DNA of 64,000 bases, taken from contig NC_058518.1 in NCBI RefSeq assembly GCF_904849725.1, positions 9,754,147 to 9,818,146 on the forward strand, in the 5' to 3' direction. Each line of letters opens with the position of its first letter. Positions within the stretch are counted from its first letter, which is position 1. Positions 9,878 through 20,051 of the stretch are shown here, one piece after another. The position numbers were made by a program, and so were the translations under genes. The notes beneath the pieces are model-generated. The model was not told the origin of the DNA. It searched no databases and saw only the letters and a list, made by a program, of their open reading frames with translations. Origin of the DNA: Hordeum vulgare subsp. vulgare (lineage: Eukaryota; Streptophyta; Magnoliopsida; Poales; Poaceae).

Positions 9878-10703
9878 TGGCATAGTTTGTTGAAATGGTC
9901 TCATATTTTGCATAATGGTGCATGTTGGAATCTCTTAATTATGTATGAGCTGAAGTATCTATTTAATCATAGAAACACCAAAAGGTTTCCAAGATTCAAC
10001 CACTAGGTAGGAACGGTCATGCCCGCCGTTTCGATCGCATTTTGAAACGGCCATGAAAAATTAAAAAAAAATCAAAAAAATGGGAAACCTTTGCATTATG
10101 TCATCATATGTGATAAAGTTACCATGTAAAATAATAAACTTGTAATACGACAATTATTTTTAAAAAGTGTTCACACAAATGAGCTATCATGTGTGAAGAT
10201 TTATGGCTTTCAAGCCACATGATCAATCTCATGGCCATATTCATGGCATAGTTTGTTGAAATGGTCTCATATTTTGCATAATGGTGCATGTTGGAGTGAC
10301 AAATAATGTTGATTAAGGAAGTTTTCATCTTCCTTGTATGAAAAATTCATTTTTCATTTTTCAAGTGCCCGAAATGAGTTTTTTTGTGAAGGACCTACCA
10401 TATATTTGTTTCAAAATTGGTCCAAATCATTTTTCTAACATACTAGGCCATATTTAATGTACAATTGACAAAATGGTTGGGTGTCAAAAGCTTTTATCCA
10501 TCTCTCGTGAAAAAGACAAATCTATGTCGAATCAGGTCGAAGCGGGTCAAATTTAAATTGCGGCTGCCTTATAGTTTGCTCTTTATTTTTTCCAAAAATC
10601 ATTTCTATGTACACAAGTATCTATTTAATCATAGAAACACCAAAAGGTTTCCAAGATTCAACCACTAGGTAGGAACGGTCATGCCCGCCGTTTCGACCGC
10701 GTT
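9878..10703 (+). repeat. Two interleaved direct repeats in the CACTA interior
   Basis: CATAGTTTGTTGAAATGGTC and the following about 30 bp occur at about 9880-9930 and 10243-10291. A second block of about 80 bp, starting GTATCTATTTAATCATAG, occurs at about 9955-10035 and 10617-10700. Both include the same flanking theme, GGAACGGTCATGCCCGCCG. The two copies of each block are nearly identical, so an internal duplication of a few hundred bp with later change is likely. No ORF was found in the region. Confidence 0.8.
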
Positions 10704-11108
10704 TTGAAACGGCCATGAAAAATTCAAAAAAATGGGAAACCTTCGTGTCGCATCATCACATGTGACCTGCCAACTATAAAAGACATATAAATTTGAGTAC
10801 CGATGTCTTGTTGAACTGTTCGGTATGATTTTAACCATTATTTCTACGATGTGTATAAAAAAGAAAAAGAAAAAGTCTACCTCCAAACCCCAAAAAACTA
10901 GTGAAAATTTTCCCTCCCACCCCACCAAATTTTCCCTCCACTCCCTCTCCCACTACCACGCGGGATCCACCACTCCTTCTCCCACTCCCCTCTCCATTCC
11001 ACTCCCCACTACCCACGCAGGATCCATTCCACTCCCCACTCCGCCGCCCTCCCCTGCTTCGCGCCGCCCCGCCGCCCCTCCCGTGCTCCGCGCCGCCCCT
11101 CTCCCCGA

Positions 11109-11275
11109 CGACGACTAAATCAAGGACGTCGATGGCTACATCTACATCGACGACGACTACATCGACGACGTCGACGGCTACATCTACATCGACGATGACA
11201 GCTACATCTACATCTACGTCGACGGCTACGACTACATCGACGACGACATCGGGTACATCTACATAATCAACAGTC
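11109..11275 (+). repeat. ACATCGACGAC-type simple-sequence block
   Basis: A degenerate repeat of TACATCTACATCGACGACGAC units. One plus frame reads a run of D, Y, I, V and G; another frame reads Thr/Ser; the minus frame reads Val/Asp. All frames look coding because the repeat has a period that is a multiple of three and lacks T-A-starting stops. A real protein is not supported. It lies upstream of the third passenger gene and could be part of its leader. Confidence 0.8.
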
Positions 11276-12506
11276 GATGACGATAGGTACCTCTCCCCTC
11301 GACCCATCTCCCGTTGATAGATCCCCCTCATGTGTTCTTCTAGGGTTTGATAGACCCCCCTCATGTGTTCTTCTAGGGTTCATGGGGCTGGATCAATTGG
11401 GATGGTTCGGTACATTCATGGGGTTAGGGTTAGGGTTCATGGTGTTAGGGTTAGATTCATGGCGTTAGGGTTGTAGTTGTCATTGGGCTGGATCAATGGG
11501 GCTGGATCATGGGGTCCTGCATTTGTGATGGGTAACAAATGGGGGTACATCCCCCACCTGGTCGATCTAGGGTTAGGATTCATTCAATCTAGGAGCTCCT
11601 CGAGGTTCTTGTTCATGTTCATGGGATTTATTCCTAGTGGTTCGTTCTATCCCCCTGTGGTTAATTAGAGTTTCCATCAGCAATACTTGCTTGTATCAGT
11701 AGCACTTGGAGAAGAAGCTACTAGGGTTGGTATCAACAGTACTTGCTTTCTTACTCCTCTTCATTTTTATTCCTTGCTTGCTTGTTTCTATCAGTAGCAC
11801 TATGCTTGTTTCTATCAGTAGCACTTCTTTTGCTTGCTTGCTTGTATTAGTAGCACTTATTTACTTTGCTTGCTTTCTTGCTTGTATTAGTAGCACTTAT
11901 GCACTTTGCTTGCTTGCTTGCACACTGCTTGCTTCTTTATTCACCAAATGTTGGGCAACCAGTTGCTATGAATGCATATGTTTGCCTCCATTAGGGATAC
12001 AGTTGAGTAATTACTTTGCTTATAGATGATTGCAGGTACATGGATAAAATTGCAAGTTAAAACATAAACATAATTGTTGTAAATAGTTAATGCATTGCTT
12101 CACATATATAGTTTTCTTCAACTATCAGTTTAGTACATTACTACCTCCTGTTTCACATGTTTTAATACTGATGCATTGCTACACTTGTATGTGCATGCTA
12201 GTCCAAGTGCTTCAATTTAGTTGCTTGCTTCAATTGTTAGTTTAGTACTGATGCATTAACTATATGTGCATTGCTAGACGTGTATGTGCATGCTGGTCCA
12301 AGTGTTTTACATGTATTAGTACTGATGCATTAACTACATCACTATATTGTTGATCCAACAAGTTTGCTAGCTTCACATGTATTACATGTATGTGCATGCT
12401 CGTCTAAATGCTTTCCTTTATTGATATAAGTGCATCATTTTACTTTATCCCTGTTGTATCTAATTGTTGTTTATTCTATTTTGCAAGCACCACCTCAAGA
12501 TCATCC

Positions 12507-13419
12507 ATGTCAAGGATGACAAGGTCAAACCCGAGGCCAACCAATGGTATGCAAGTTGCTCCTTGTGGTTATACTATCAGATTTATAAAATGTGTCTTAA
12601 TATGCTAAGTGAAATGTAATATGCTAAGTAAAATATCTTGGAGGCTGGTGATGTAAAATACTGTCAGATTTTATTATGCAAGTGTATTGCTGTAATCTGA
12701 AATAGCTGGCTTAGTTGTGCCTGTGTGCTGTTACTCTTCCTTAGCTGAATAAGTAGGATTAAATGATAATAAAATATCATAAGATATGTTTGGCTGTCTG
12801 TCCATGCATTCCAACAATTAACGTAATAATTATGTTTACTTTGCCTTGCAAAGATGAGAATCCTCTCACCGAGTACGAGAAGGTTAGGGCTAGAAATATG
12901 ACGAGGAACAATCGGATATTCCAGTCCCTTGGCATTGATGCAATAGCGTCAATGATTAGGAAAACAAATGATGTACAAGAAGGTACAACTAATGGGGTTC
13001 AAGAAGCTAGTGGAGTTATCAGTGATGACCCAGAGTACAATCCTAAGGAGGATGAAGTTGTAGTGCACAAGACTGTTAAGGTGCAAACTCTGTCTTGCTT
13101 GGAGGGTTCGGGTTCTTGTATGCTCTGTGTTTCCTTGTGCTCACATATTTATCTTGTGATCTAATTTTTTCTGTGCTATTTATACAAGGCACTGAAGACA
13201 GCCAGCAAGAAGAGGAAGAGCTCAGAAGCATCTGCTGCAATGTCTCCAGGAAGGGTGATGGCCCCACCTCCAGGACAAACAAAGAGGATCCTGGAACCTG
13301 ATGAACCTGATAGAGTCACAAGGCAGAAAGCAACTATGGCGGCTGCGACGAACCATCAGGAAAGTCCACTGGGCATGGACTTTGAGAGCTTGGTGGAAAT
13401 GCGTGATGAGTTTTTGTGA
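12507..13419 (+). CDS. Small uncharacterised nuclear-type protein, CACTA passenger gene
   Basis: A three-exon model: 12507-12546, 12854-13080, 13189-13419. Donors are GTATGC and GTGCAA; acceptors are GCAAAG and TACAAG. Exon 1 ends with one base that completes a codon with exon 2, and the second junction is phase 0. It predicts 165 residues. Exon 1 gives a basic start (MSRMTRSNPRPTN). Exon 2 contains ENPLTEYEKVRARNMTRNN and RIFQSLGIDAIASMIRK, then an acidic tract around DDPEYNPKEDEVVV. Exon 3 has a KKRKSS nuclear-localisation-like motif, a Pro-rich piece and a C-terminus LGMDFESLVEMRDEFL. I recall the LTEYEK...NN...FQSLG pattern from uncharacterised grass proteins near CACTA elements, but I cannot assign a function. 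More exons upstream are possible. Confidence 0.55.
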
Positions 13420-13559
13420 AGCTGTGCACCTGTGAAGTTGTCAATTATTGAAGTGATTGGTCATTCTGGTGATGAAACAATGTCTTGCTCTATTTGAACC
13501 TAATGAAGTATTTCGTGAAGTTGTAAATTATTTAAGTTTTGTTTGGACCATTTTGTTTG

Positions 13560-13760
13560 GGCACTAAAGTTAGTTTGGACAGCAAAAAGGCCGAGGCCCA
13601 AACAAGAAATAGACTAAGAAGGCTTGGGCCTAAAAAAAAAGTAGGCCAAGGCCCAAACTAGAATTTGTCTAAAAAGGCTTGGGCCTAAAAAAAGAGTAGG
13701 CCAAGGCCCAAACAAGAACTGGACTAAAAAGAGTAGGCCAAGGACCAAAAGAAAAGTGGA
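13560..13760 (+). repeat. AGGCCCAAAC tandem-like repeat near the CACTA right end
   Basis: Four imperfect copies of a unit of about 50-60 bp contain GGCTTGGGCCTAAAAAAA and AGTAGGCCAAGGCCCAAAC. GGCCTTGGCC-like palindromic cores recur. It lies between the third passenger gene and the subterminal repeats. Confidence 0.65.
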
Positions 13761-14122
13761 CTAATAAAAAACCTGCTCAGTAAAAGATTCTATCCCAGAA
13801 AATAAAAGGCCAAATTATTGGGCCCGACCCATGTAGACGACCGGAATGGACCGGGCTGAATCTTATTTACGACCTTTTCATTTGGTTATAATTCTGTCAC
13901 GTTAGCCTGCCACGGTGGCTCTGACGTGGTGTGGGCAGATTGCTAGTGACCAAATCATTTGGTCGTTAAACCTACGACCTTCTGTTTGGTCATAAAATCC
14001 TACGACCAAATCCAGAAGAAAGGTCGTTATAGTTCACTAAAGACCCTCAGCTTTAGACCTTTTGTTTTTGGTCATAAAAAGGTCACAAATGGAAATCAAT
14101 GACCATTCAGTGACCAATATTG

Positions 14123-14153
14123 AAGGTCGTTAGTTGACATATTTCTTGTAGTG
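14123..14153 (-). repeat. CACTA right terminal inverted repeat (31 bp)
   Basis: Mirror of 5510-5540, followed by GAA at 14154-14156. The adjoining 13860-14122 is dense in GGTCGTTA, GGTCATAA and their complements. Confidence 0.95.
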
Positions 14154-14156
14154 GAA

Positions 14157-14500
14157 AACATATGCGTCAGTGTTGTCCATAGCTCGTGCGCATGGGTGAT
14201 CGATGTCACCTGCACAAGCACCTCCTTGGAGAGATTATTCAAGAGATAACCAAGTACGTGCTGATCCTCTCGGAACCAGATCGGATGAATGGGGTTAGGT
14301 GCGGTCTCCTCCTTCCCGTCCTTGTCCTTGGTGACGACGACCTTGGCTGGCTCCGGCATGCTACCATCAACATAGCCGAAGACGCTCGCACCGCGAAGTT
14401 GCGGCGTTATCTGTGTACGCCAGATGATGAAGTTGGTGCGCATGAGTTTCTCGGTGATTTGGATAGAGAGGCCGACGTGGGTGGTGGAGGATGAAGCCAT
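14157..14500 (-). pseudogene. Copia gag, N-terminal part
   Basis: Starts MASSSTTHVGLSIQ at 14500 and has the typical Copia capsid opening, with W-x-x-Q (FIIWRTQITPQL) and the later LWTTLTHMFS. This is the UBN2/Retrotran_gag type. The reading frame is cut at the CACTA insertion. If the transposon and one copy of the GAA duplication are set aside, the frame resumes without a shift at 5509 (SQSLSHINNIRV). So the gag was open when the transposon landed. Confidence 0.8.
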
Positions 14501-14548
14501 GGCGACGTTGGAAGCTTTGGTGGATGGCTAGATGAGATGGAAGAGTTA

Positions 14549-14562
14549 GGCTGTGTATACCA
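14549..14562 (-). other. Primer binding site, tRNA-iMet type
   Basis: TGGTATACACAGCC on the minus strand resembles the TGGTATCAGAGCC primer site complementary to initiator tRNA-Met that many plant Copia elements use. It directly abuts the 5' LTR. Two or three mismatches fit the age of the element. Confidence 0.55.
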
Positions 14563-14759
14563 TGTCGAATTTAGGTTGGAACGTCGTGCCCATCCTGGGC
14601 GACGGCTTCATGTTTATATAGAAGGGACGCGACTCCCTGATAGCGTACATTGGTTGAGATTACATCTTGGAGATAAAGAAAAGACTAGAGATAGAGATAG
14701 ATAGATATTTAAGTTACAAGCAAGATTCTATATCTAAACAACCTAGTCTATCTCCAACA
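14563..14759 (-). repeat. 5' LTR (197 bp) of the degenerate Copia
   Basis: Read on the minus strand it begins TGTTGGAGATAG at 14759 and ends TTCGACA at 14563, so it has TG...CA ends. It contains a TATATAAA-type box near 14612-14619. The primer-site-like TGGTATACACAGCC follows at once. The other LTR is missing, so the 3' boundary rests on the primer site. Confidence 0.65.
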
Positions 14760-14990
14760 GCTTCTATGTCAAACCGGTATCGGTACCTAGGATCAACACA
14801 TGTTTAACAAGCATATTTCCTTGGATTCGATTTTAGCATGCACTAAGATAAATTATTGACTCAACAAGCTGCTTTCTTCAAGATATTATGTACTCTAGTT
14901 TCATTTGTTAGGCCAAAAAACTCATGTTGTTCTTTCTATAGACAAACAGAAAAAAGCATTATTCTAGAAATAAGAAGTCGGTGTTAGTAC
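14760..14990. other. Host DNA between Copia and LARD, no gene seen
   Basis: AT-rich sequence outside both elements. It would be the intron or 3' region next to the candidate exon at 14991-15158. Confidence 0.4.
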
Positions 14991-15158
14991 CCTGAATAAG
15001 TCTCTTCACACCATGCTCACTCCAGATAGAACAAACAACATTTAACACTCCATTGCAGTACCCAATACATGAGCCCTGGGAGATTGAGAAATTCCCCTTG
15101 TAAACTTTAGTGCCCATGATTTGCTGGAGCCTTAGACTTGCATTCGGCAAGTTATCTC
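14991..15158 (-). CDS. Candidate host exon, split from its intron by the LARD
   Basis: On the minus strand an open segment of 56 codons (LPNASLRLQQIMGTKVYKG, then CIGYCNGVLNVVC) is followed by a donor-like CAGG|GTACTA. Its upstream boundary is the LARD insertion. Placing the far flank (43378 onward) next to 15159 gives TTTTTCATCCTCATTCCAG directly before the open segment, a good plant splice acceptor. The protein family was not recognised. The exon is too short to exclude chance. Confidence 0.4.
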
Positions 15159-15164
15159 CTGGAA

Positions 15165-18100
15165 TGCGATAGCCCGAGACTGACGTTCGAGAAGATTCCC
15201 CCATTTATTCCGTTTTCGTCGTGTGTCTATTTTTATTTGTCGCATCATCATCGCATCATGTGCATCATCAGCATTGCATCGGCATCCCGTTGCCGTCAGT
15301 TTTCAAAACTTGCATCCGTTGTTAGTTGCCGATTCTCGTCGTTGTCCGTTCTGAGCCTGACCGCACTCGCACGCGCCCGCGACATCGTCAAAACCCCGTT
15401 TTAAAAGTGTGTGTAAACTATTCTCTGATTGAGTTGAAACTTGGCGTGCGGTCTTTATTAGTTATAGGTAGACCGCGTGTCAAATTTCGTCGCAATCGGA
15501 GTCCGTCTAGTACCCGAACGTTCGACCGTAGCGGCACCGTATCCGGTCTATCGTCGGATGTTTTCCGGTATTTCAAATCGCATTGCCACGCTGCACCGTT
15601 TCCCTCTCTTCCCCGGCTAGCCTACTCTACACGAGCACTTAACCTGTCCCGCGTGCGAGAACGTTCGATTCCGATTGTGCGGTTGAAACCGGGGCGAAAT
15701 TCTGCTAAACCTAGCACCCCATTGTCTATAATTAGACCCCCCGTGCATTTTAGACACCAAACCTAATCCCCCAAACCATAGCCGCCTCCCACTTCTTGCT
15801 CCCAGCCGCCAGGCCCGCCCGAGCCCATCCGGAGCCTGAGCCATCCAGGCAACCGCCGTCGCTGCCCTCGGAAGGAGCCACGAGCTCCTGCCCCGCTCCA
15901 CCTCCCGTCGCCGCAGCTGCAGCCGCGCCCCGCCGTTGCCGGCCCCCAGAGCTGCTCGCCGGAGCGCTCCCGCGCCGCCCTGCGCCGCCCCGCGCCTCAT
16001 CTCCGGTCGGTCTGGCCCCCGTAGACGCGGTTGCCGCAACCCCCCGTTGTTGCGTGGTTCCCGGCGAGCCCCGCCCTGCCGGTCCTCCCCGCTTTGCCTC
16101 CCCGCGCCGCCTCCCACCGGCCACCGGCCCGCCGCCGGCGACCGCTCCCGATGCCAGGCCGCCCCCTCGCCTCCAGGAGTCCCCTGCGACGCCGCTCCTT
16201 CGGTGCAGGAGGAGCACGAGGACCCAACGGCCTCGCCTCCTAGCACGCCTGGGCCGAGTGACCTGAGGCCCAGCTCAAGTGCCCGCTCCGCATCGGCCCA
16301 GGCCGGCCCGTCTTCGCCTCCAGCCGTCAGCACCCAAGGCTGCCGACCCCAGCTAGTGCCAGGCCCGTCACCTCCTCTCCTAGGCCGGCCCAAGAGCCAA
16401 GGTGAGGCCCCATCCCCTCTAAACTACGCCTAGGCGCACCTTAGTTTTATCGCGTCCACCAATTTGGCCCGGTTAGATTATTTAGGAGTTTCGGAATTAT
16501 TTTAATTCCAGGAAATTATTAGACATTTAAAATGCCTGTATCTTTTTAACCGTGTGTCGGATCGGAGTGATTTATATGTGTAACTCGTGTAGAATTTCGC
16601 GTAGATTAAGAATTTGCAACTTGCATGCATGTTTGACATAGTTTGGCTTGCCATATGCCTAGTTTAGCATGCCGTCCCAATAGGGGGTCGTCCCGTATTA
16701 ATTTTTCGTGCGTGTCCGGATTGCCCGAACTCCGTTTGCAAAATTTTCATGTTTTTAGGGACCTCTTGCCATGTATTTTGGAGTAGTTGTTGGTATTTTA
16801 GCATGTAGGATTCCGTCGCTAGTTTGTTATATCGTGTTTAGGACGTATTCCCGCATATATTTGTGGCGTTGTTTTTATTTTGCAACCCCACATGTTATAG
16901 ATATTTTTGGGGTAGAAAAATCCATAGAATTTAACTGTGCATTTAGTTTTAGTTTTTGAGAAAGTTAGTTCGCATGATATTTTGCCGTGATACCCTTTTG
17001 TTTATTTTGTGGGAGTTAATCCGTGGGTGATATGAACGAGTTGTCAACTAGAGATTTGTCCTTGGATGTGTAGACTAGCCCCTGGTAATTTTGGTTGCAA
17101 TAGAAATACATGTTTAGGTGTGGTTTGCTTGCTCTCTACTTGCTAGGAAATAGTGCTGATTTGTAGATGCTGAAATATTTCTAAGTCTGAAATCTGTTAT
17201 AATTTGTTGCTGTCTTTGCATGAGTTTATGTGGTGTTCTATAGCTCTTTTAAGGTTCGTGCAATGGAGTTAGTTGTAGACTTTAGGATTCTCTAGCATGC
17301 TGTCAATTTTCATGCCATTTGGAGTCATGTAGCTTATGGTTTTGCTGCTGTCAATATGCCTTCGGATCGAAAACTGCACTTTCATAAACTGTGGTTTTCA
17401 CTAAGTCTGAAATAGTGTGTGAGATGCCATTTTGTGACTTCTTTTCCTAGTGATCCATGCTTCCATGCTAGATGTTATTAGTTGTATGTTGTAGTGCATC
17501 TTTCCCTCTGTTGCCTCATGCCTTGTTTGAGCATATTGGCTTTGTGTAGCTCGTAGTTGTGGGGTGTAGAAAATGCTATGTGGCTGATTTTGGCAGATTG
17601 TAGTGATTTCTTGTTTAGCTCGTAGTTGTTGAACCGTTGCTCCGTTTTGATCGTGTCCTACATGAAACTTGCTTAGAATCTTGTGTAGTTCCATATTATT
17701 TTTCTGGTTGTGTGTTTTGGAATGCTTGTGACTGTCGTTGCACACATTTTGCATTCATGCATCATATCTTGCGATGCTTGTATCTTTTGATCCATAGCTC
17801 CGTTGGAGATGTTCTCTATGTGTAAATTGCTTGAAATGACGTGTAGAATCACGTAAACCTATTTAATTTGCTGTTTAACAACTATTTAAACGTGTTAGTT
17901 CAGATCTGGACAGAATTGTAAATGAACATGTGAGGTCGTCTCGGAGGTGCTATATGTCATTTCCGACCTCATTTAAAATGCCTAAATAGGTAGTTTAATT
18001 ACGCTTCACCTCTTGCCATGTTTAAACACAATTAATATTGCCATGTACCTAACCGGGATGGAATTAAATAATTGGTATGTGGAGTTTCGTCAATATGCAA

Positions 18101-20036
18101 CTCGTTGCATATTGAACTTCACTTAATGTGTAGTGTTTGAGTGTTGTGAATCACCGTGCCATGTCTTGCATATATTCAGCTGTTCATGCATCATATGTGG
18201 ATTGCATCTTGTCGTGCAAGTGCCGTGGTGAATATCTTGTGTTGATTCTTGTTTCCGGTTTCCTCCGTCTTGATAGAGTTCCACAAGCATGTCGGAAAGT
18301 GAGGACCCGTTCGACTACGTCAGTTCGTCTGCTTCACGGAGTCATTCTTCTTCCAAGCGGGATCTCAGGCAAGATGACCATTTCCCAGATACCATTACTA
18401 TCATTGCCATGCTAGTATTACAGTTTCTGTCATTATGTCTTGTTACCTACCACATGTTAAATTTCAGCCTCTCAACAATGCCATGAAAACCTTCAACCTG
18501 TTCACAACCTAGCAAACCACTGATCGGCTATGTTACCCCTTGCTTAACCATGTGTTAGCGTTGCTAGTTGCAAGTGCAGTTGCTTCCATGTGATAACATG
18601 GGTTCTTGGTTTTATCACCCTATTAAATGCTATTTAATTTAATGCTCCTATATACTTGTTAAAAGGTGGAAGGCTCGACCTTTCTAGCCTGGTGTTTTGT
18701 TCCACCTTTGCCCCCATAGTTTTGGCTACCGGTGTTATGTTCCATATTTGAGCGCTCCTAACACGTTCGGGGTTGTTATGGGGACCCCCTTTATAATTCA
18801 TTTTAGATTAAAGCTCGTCTCGCAAGGCCCAACTTTGGTACTACAATTGCCTAATAACCTAATAAAATTGCATAGGGACTTTCCGGACCCCGAGGATAAT
18901 TAATCAACCCCCGGGCCAGTGCTCCGCATGAGTGTTGGTCCCACCTGAGCGATGTCCGGCGCCCCTGGTCACCTAGGGTTTAGCGATCCCGACGTCTAGC
19001 TCATCCGTCGTGTCCTGAGAACGAGATACGCGGCTCCTATCGGGATCGTCGACACGTCGGGCGGCCTTGCTAGATTAGTTTTACCTTTCACGAGATATTT
19101 TGTGCGTCGGGATTCCGGTGATGCTTTGGGTAATCTCAGAGTTGAGGTTTTCCACTAAGGAGTCCGACGAGATCGCGAGCTTCGTGATCGAGGATTTCTA
19201 TGCGGCTTGTGGTAATTTGTGATGGACTAGTTGGAGCACCACTGCAGGGTTAAATCTTTTCGGAAAGACGTGCCCGCGGTTATGTGGCAACGTGGAAACT
19301 TTGTTTAACACTGGTTCTAGACAAATTGAAGTTAACTTAATTAAAATATGCCAACTGAGTGCGTAACCGTGACTGTCTCTTTCGTGAGTTCCTTCTCCGA
19401 TCGAGGACATGGTGGGGTTATGTATGACGTAAGTAGGTGTTCAGGATCATTCTTTTGATCAACAATAGTTCACGTCCACTATGCGTAGATCATCCCCCTC
19501 TTTGTTTCTTGTACTCGTAAGTTTAGCCACCAAATATATGCTTAGCCACTGCTGGAACCTCACCACTTAACCGTACCTCACCTATTAAGCTTTGCTAGTC
19601 TTGATATCTTTGGAAATGAGATTGCTGAGTCCCCTGTGGCACACAGGTTACTACAACACCAGTTGCAGGTACATGTAAAGGTTACTTGACGCGAGCGCGT
19701 TGATTGTTCATTTGGAGTTGCTTCTTCTTCCTCTTCATCGATCTAGGATGGGTTCCAGGGCGGCAACCTGGGATAGCAAGGATGGACGTCGTTTTCTTTT
19801 CTCGTTTGTTTTCATCTGTAGTCGGCCCCTGCTCTTCTTCATGATGTTTATGTATTGTACTGATGTGACTCTGATGTAGCTTGTGGCGAGTATAAGCCAA
19901 TTCTATATATATATCTCATCTTTTCAATACATGTACTTGTAACGATATCCATTCTTGAGAAACGACAAGATGCGCTTCTATCCCTGACGAGGCCCTCATG
20001 CCAAATTGAGGATAGGATCGTATCTTGGGCGTTACA
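15165..20036 (+). repeat. LARD 5' LTR (4872 bp)
   Basis: Begins TGCGATAGCCC, a diverged form of the TGTGACAACCC start of the other LTR, and ends GTTACA. It contains a diverged TATA region (TATAATTA, about 15727). A very GC-rich block at about 15790-16430 has overlapping Pro/Ala/Arg-rich open frames on both strands that look spurious. A long AT-rich 3' half follows. It matches 31675-43377 throughout apart from small indels and the nested insert. Confidence 0.9.
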
Positions 20037-20039
20037 AGT

Positions 20040-20051
20040 TGGTATCAGACC
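20040..20051 (+). other. LARD primer binding site (tRNA-iMet type)
   Basis: TGGTATCAGACC begins 3 bases after the LTR end and matches the primer site complementary to initiator tRNA-Met, with one late mismatch from TGGTATCAGAGC. It fixes the plus-strand orientation. Confidence 0.85.

Larger units (their letters stand above)
5510..14153. mobile_element. CACTA (En/Spm) DNA transposon, non-autonomous, with three passenger genes
   Basis: The 8644-bp element has perfect 31-bp terminal inverted repeats starting CACTACAAGAAATATGTC and a 3-bp target duplication GAA (5507-5509 and 14154-14156). Both are hallmarks of CACTA elements. Both ends carry many subterminal copies of GGTCGTTA/GGTCATAA in both orientations, the expected binding sites for the TNPA-type protein. 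No TNPD/TNP2 transposase motif was found, so mobility would need a helper element. The interior holds a minus-strand zinc finger gene, a divergent GRF-like gene and a third plus-strand gene, plus direct repeats and a simple-sequence block. It landed inside the gag of an older Copia. Confidence 0.93.
1997..14759 (-). mobile_element. Degenerate Copia retrotransposon, 3'-truncated, split by a CACTA
   Basis: A Ty1-copia element on the minus strand. Domain order gag - protease - integrase - reverse transcriptase (with YVDD) is diagnostic of Copia. The 5' LTR (14563-14759) and a tRNA-iMet-like primer site are present. The coding region starts at 14500 and is interrupted at 14157/5509 by the CACTA transposon. 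It continues to about 2000, where it ends inside the end of reverse transcriptase. RNase H, the polypurine tract and the 3' LTR are missing. Without the CACTA the remnant is about 4.1 kb. Five in-frame stops were read (4000-4002, 3493-3495, 2962-2964, 2596-2598, 2128-2130), so it cannot encode a working polyprotein. The left end abuts laccase exon 2. No TSD can be tested because that end is lost. Confidence 0.85.

Noticed and set aside
11418..11475. TTAGGG runs resembling telomere repeats
   Set aside because: Only a few interrupted copies of GGGTTAGGGTTAGGGTT, within sequence that also repeats TTCATGG. Plant telomeres use TTTAGGG. It is a degenerate local repeat inside the CACTA.
15617..16433. 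Long Pro/Ala/Arg-rich open frames on both strands in the GC-rich block of the LARD LTR (also 32275-32954)
   Set aside because: Several overlapping frames on both strands are open at once because the block is GC-rich. The frames differ between the two LTRs by indels, so none is conserved.
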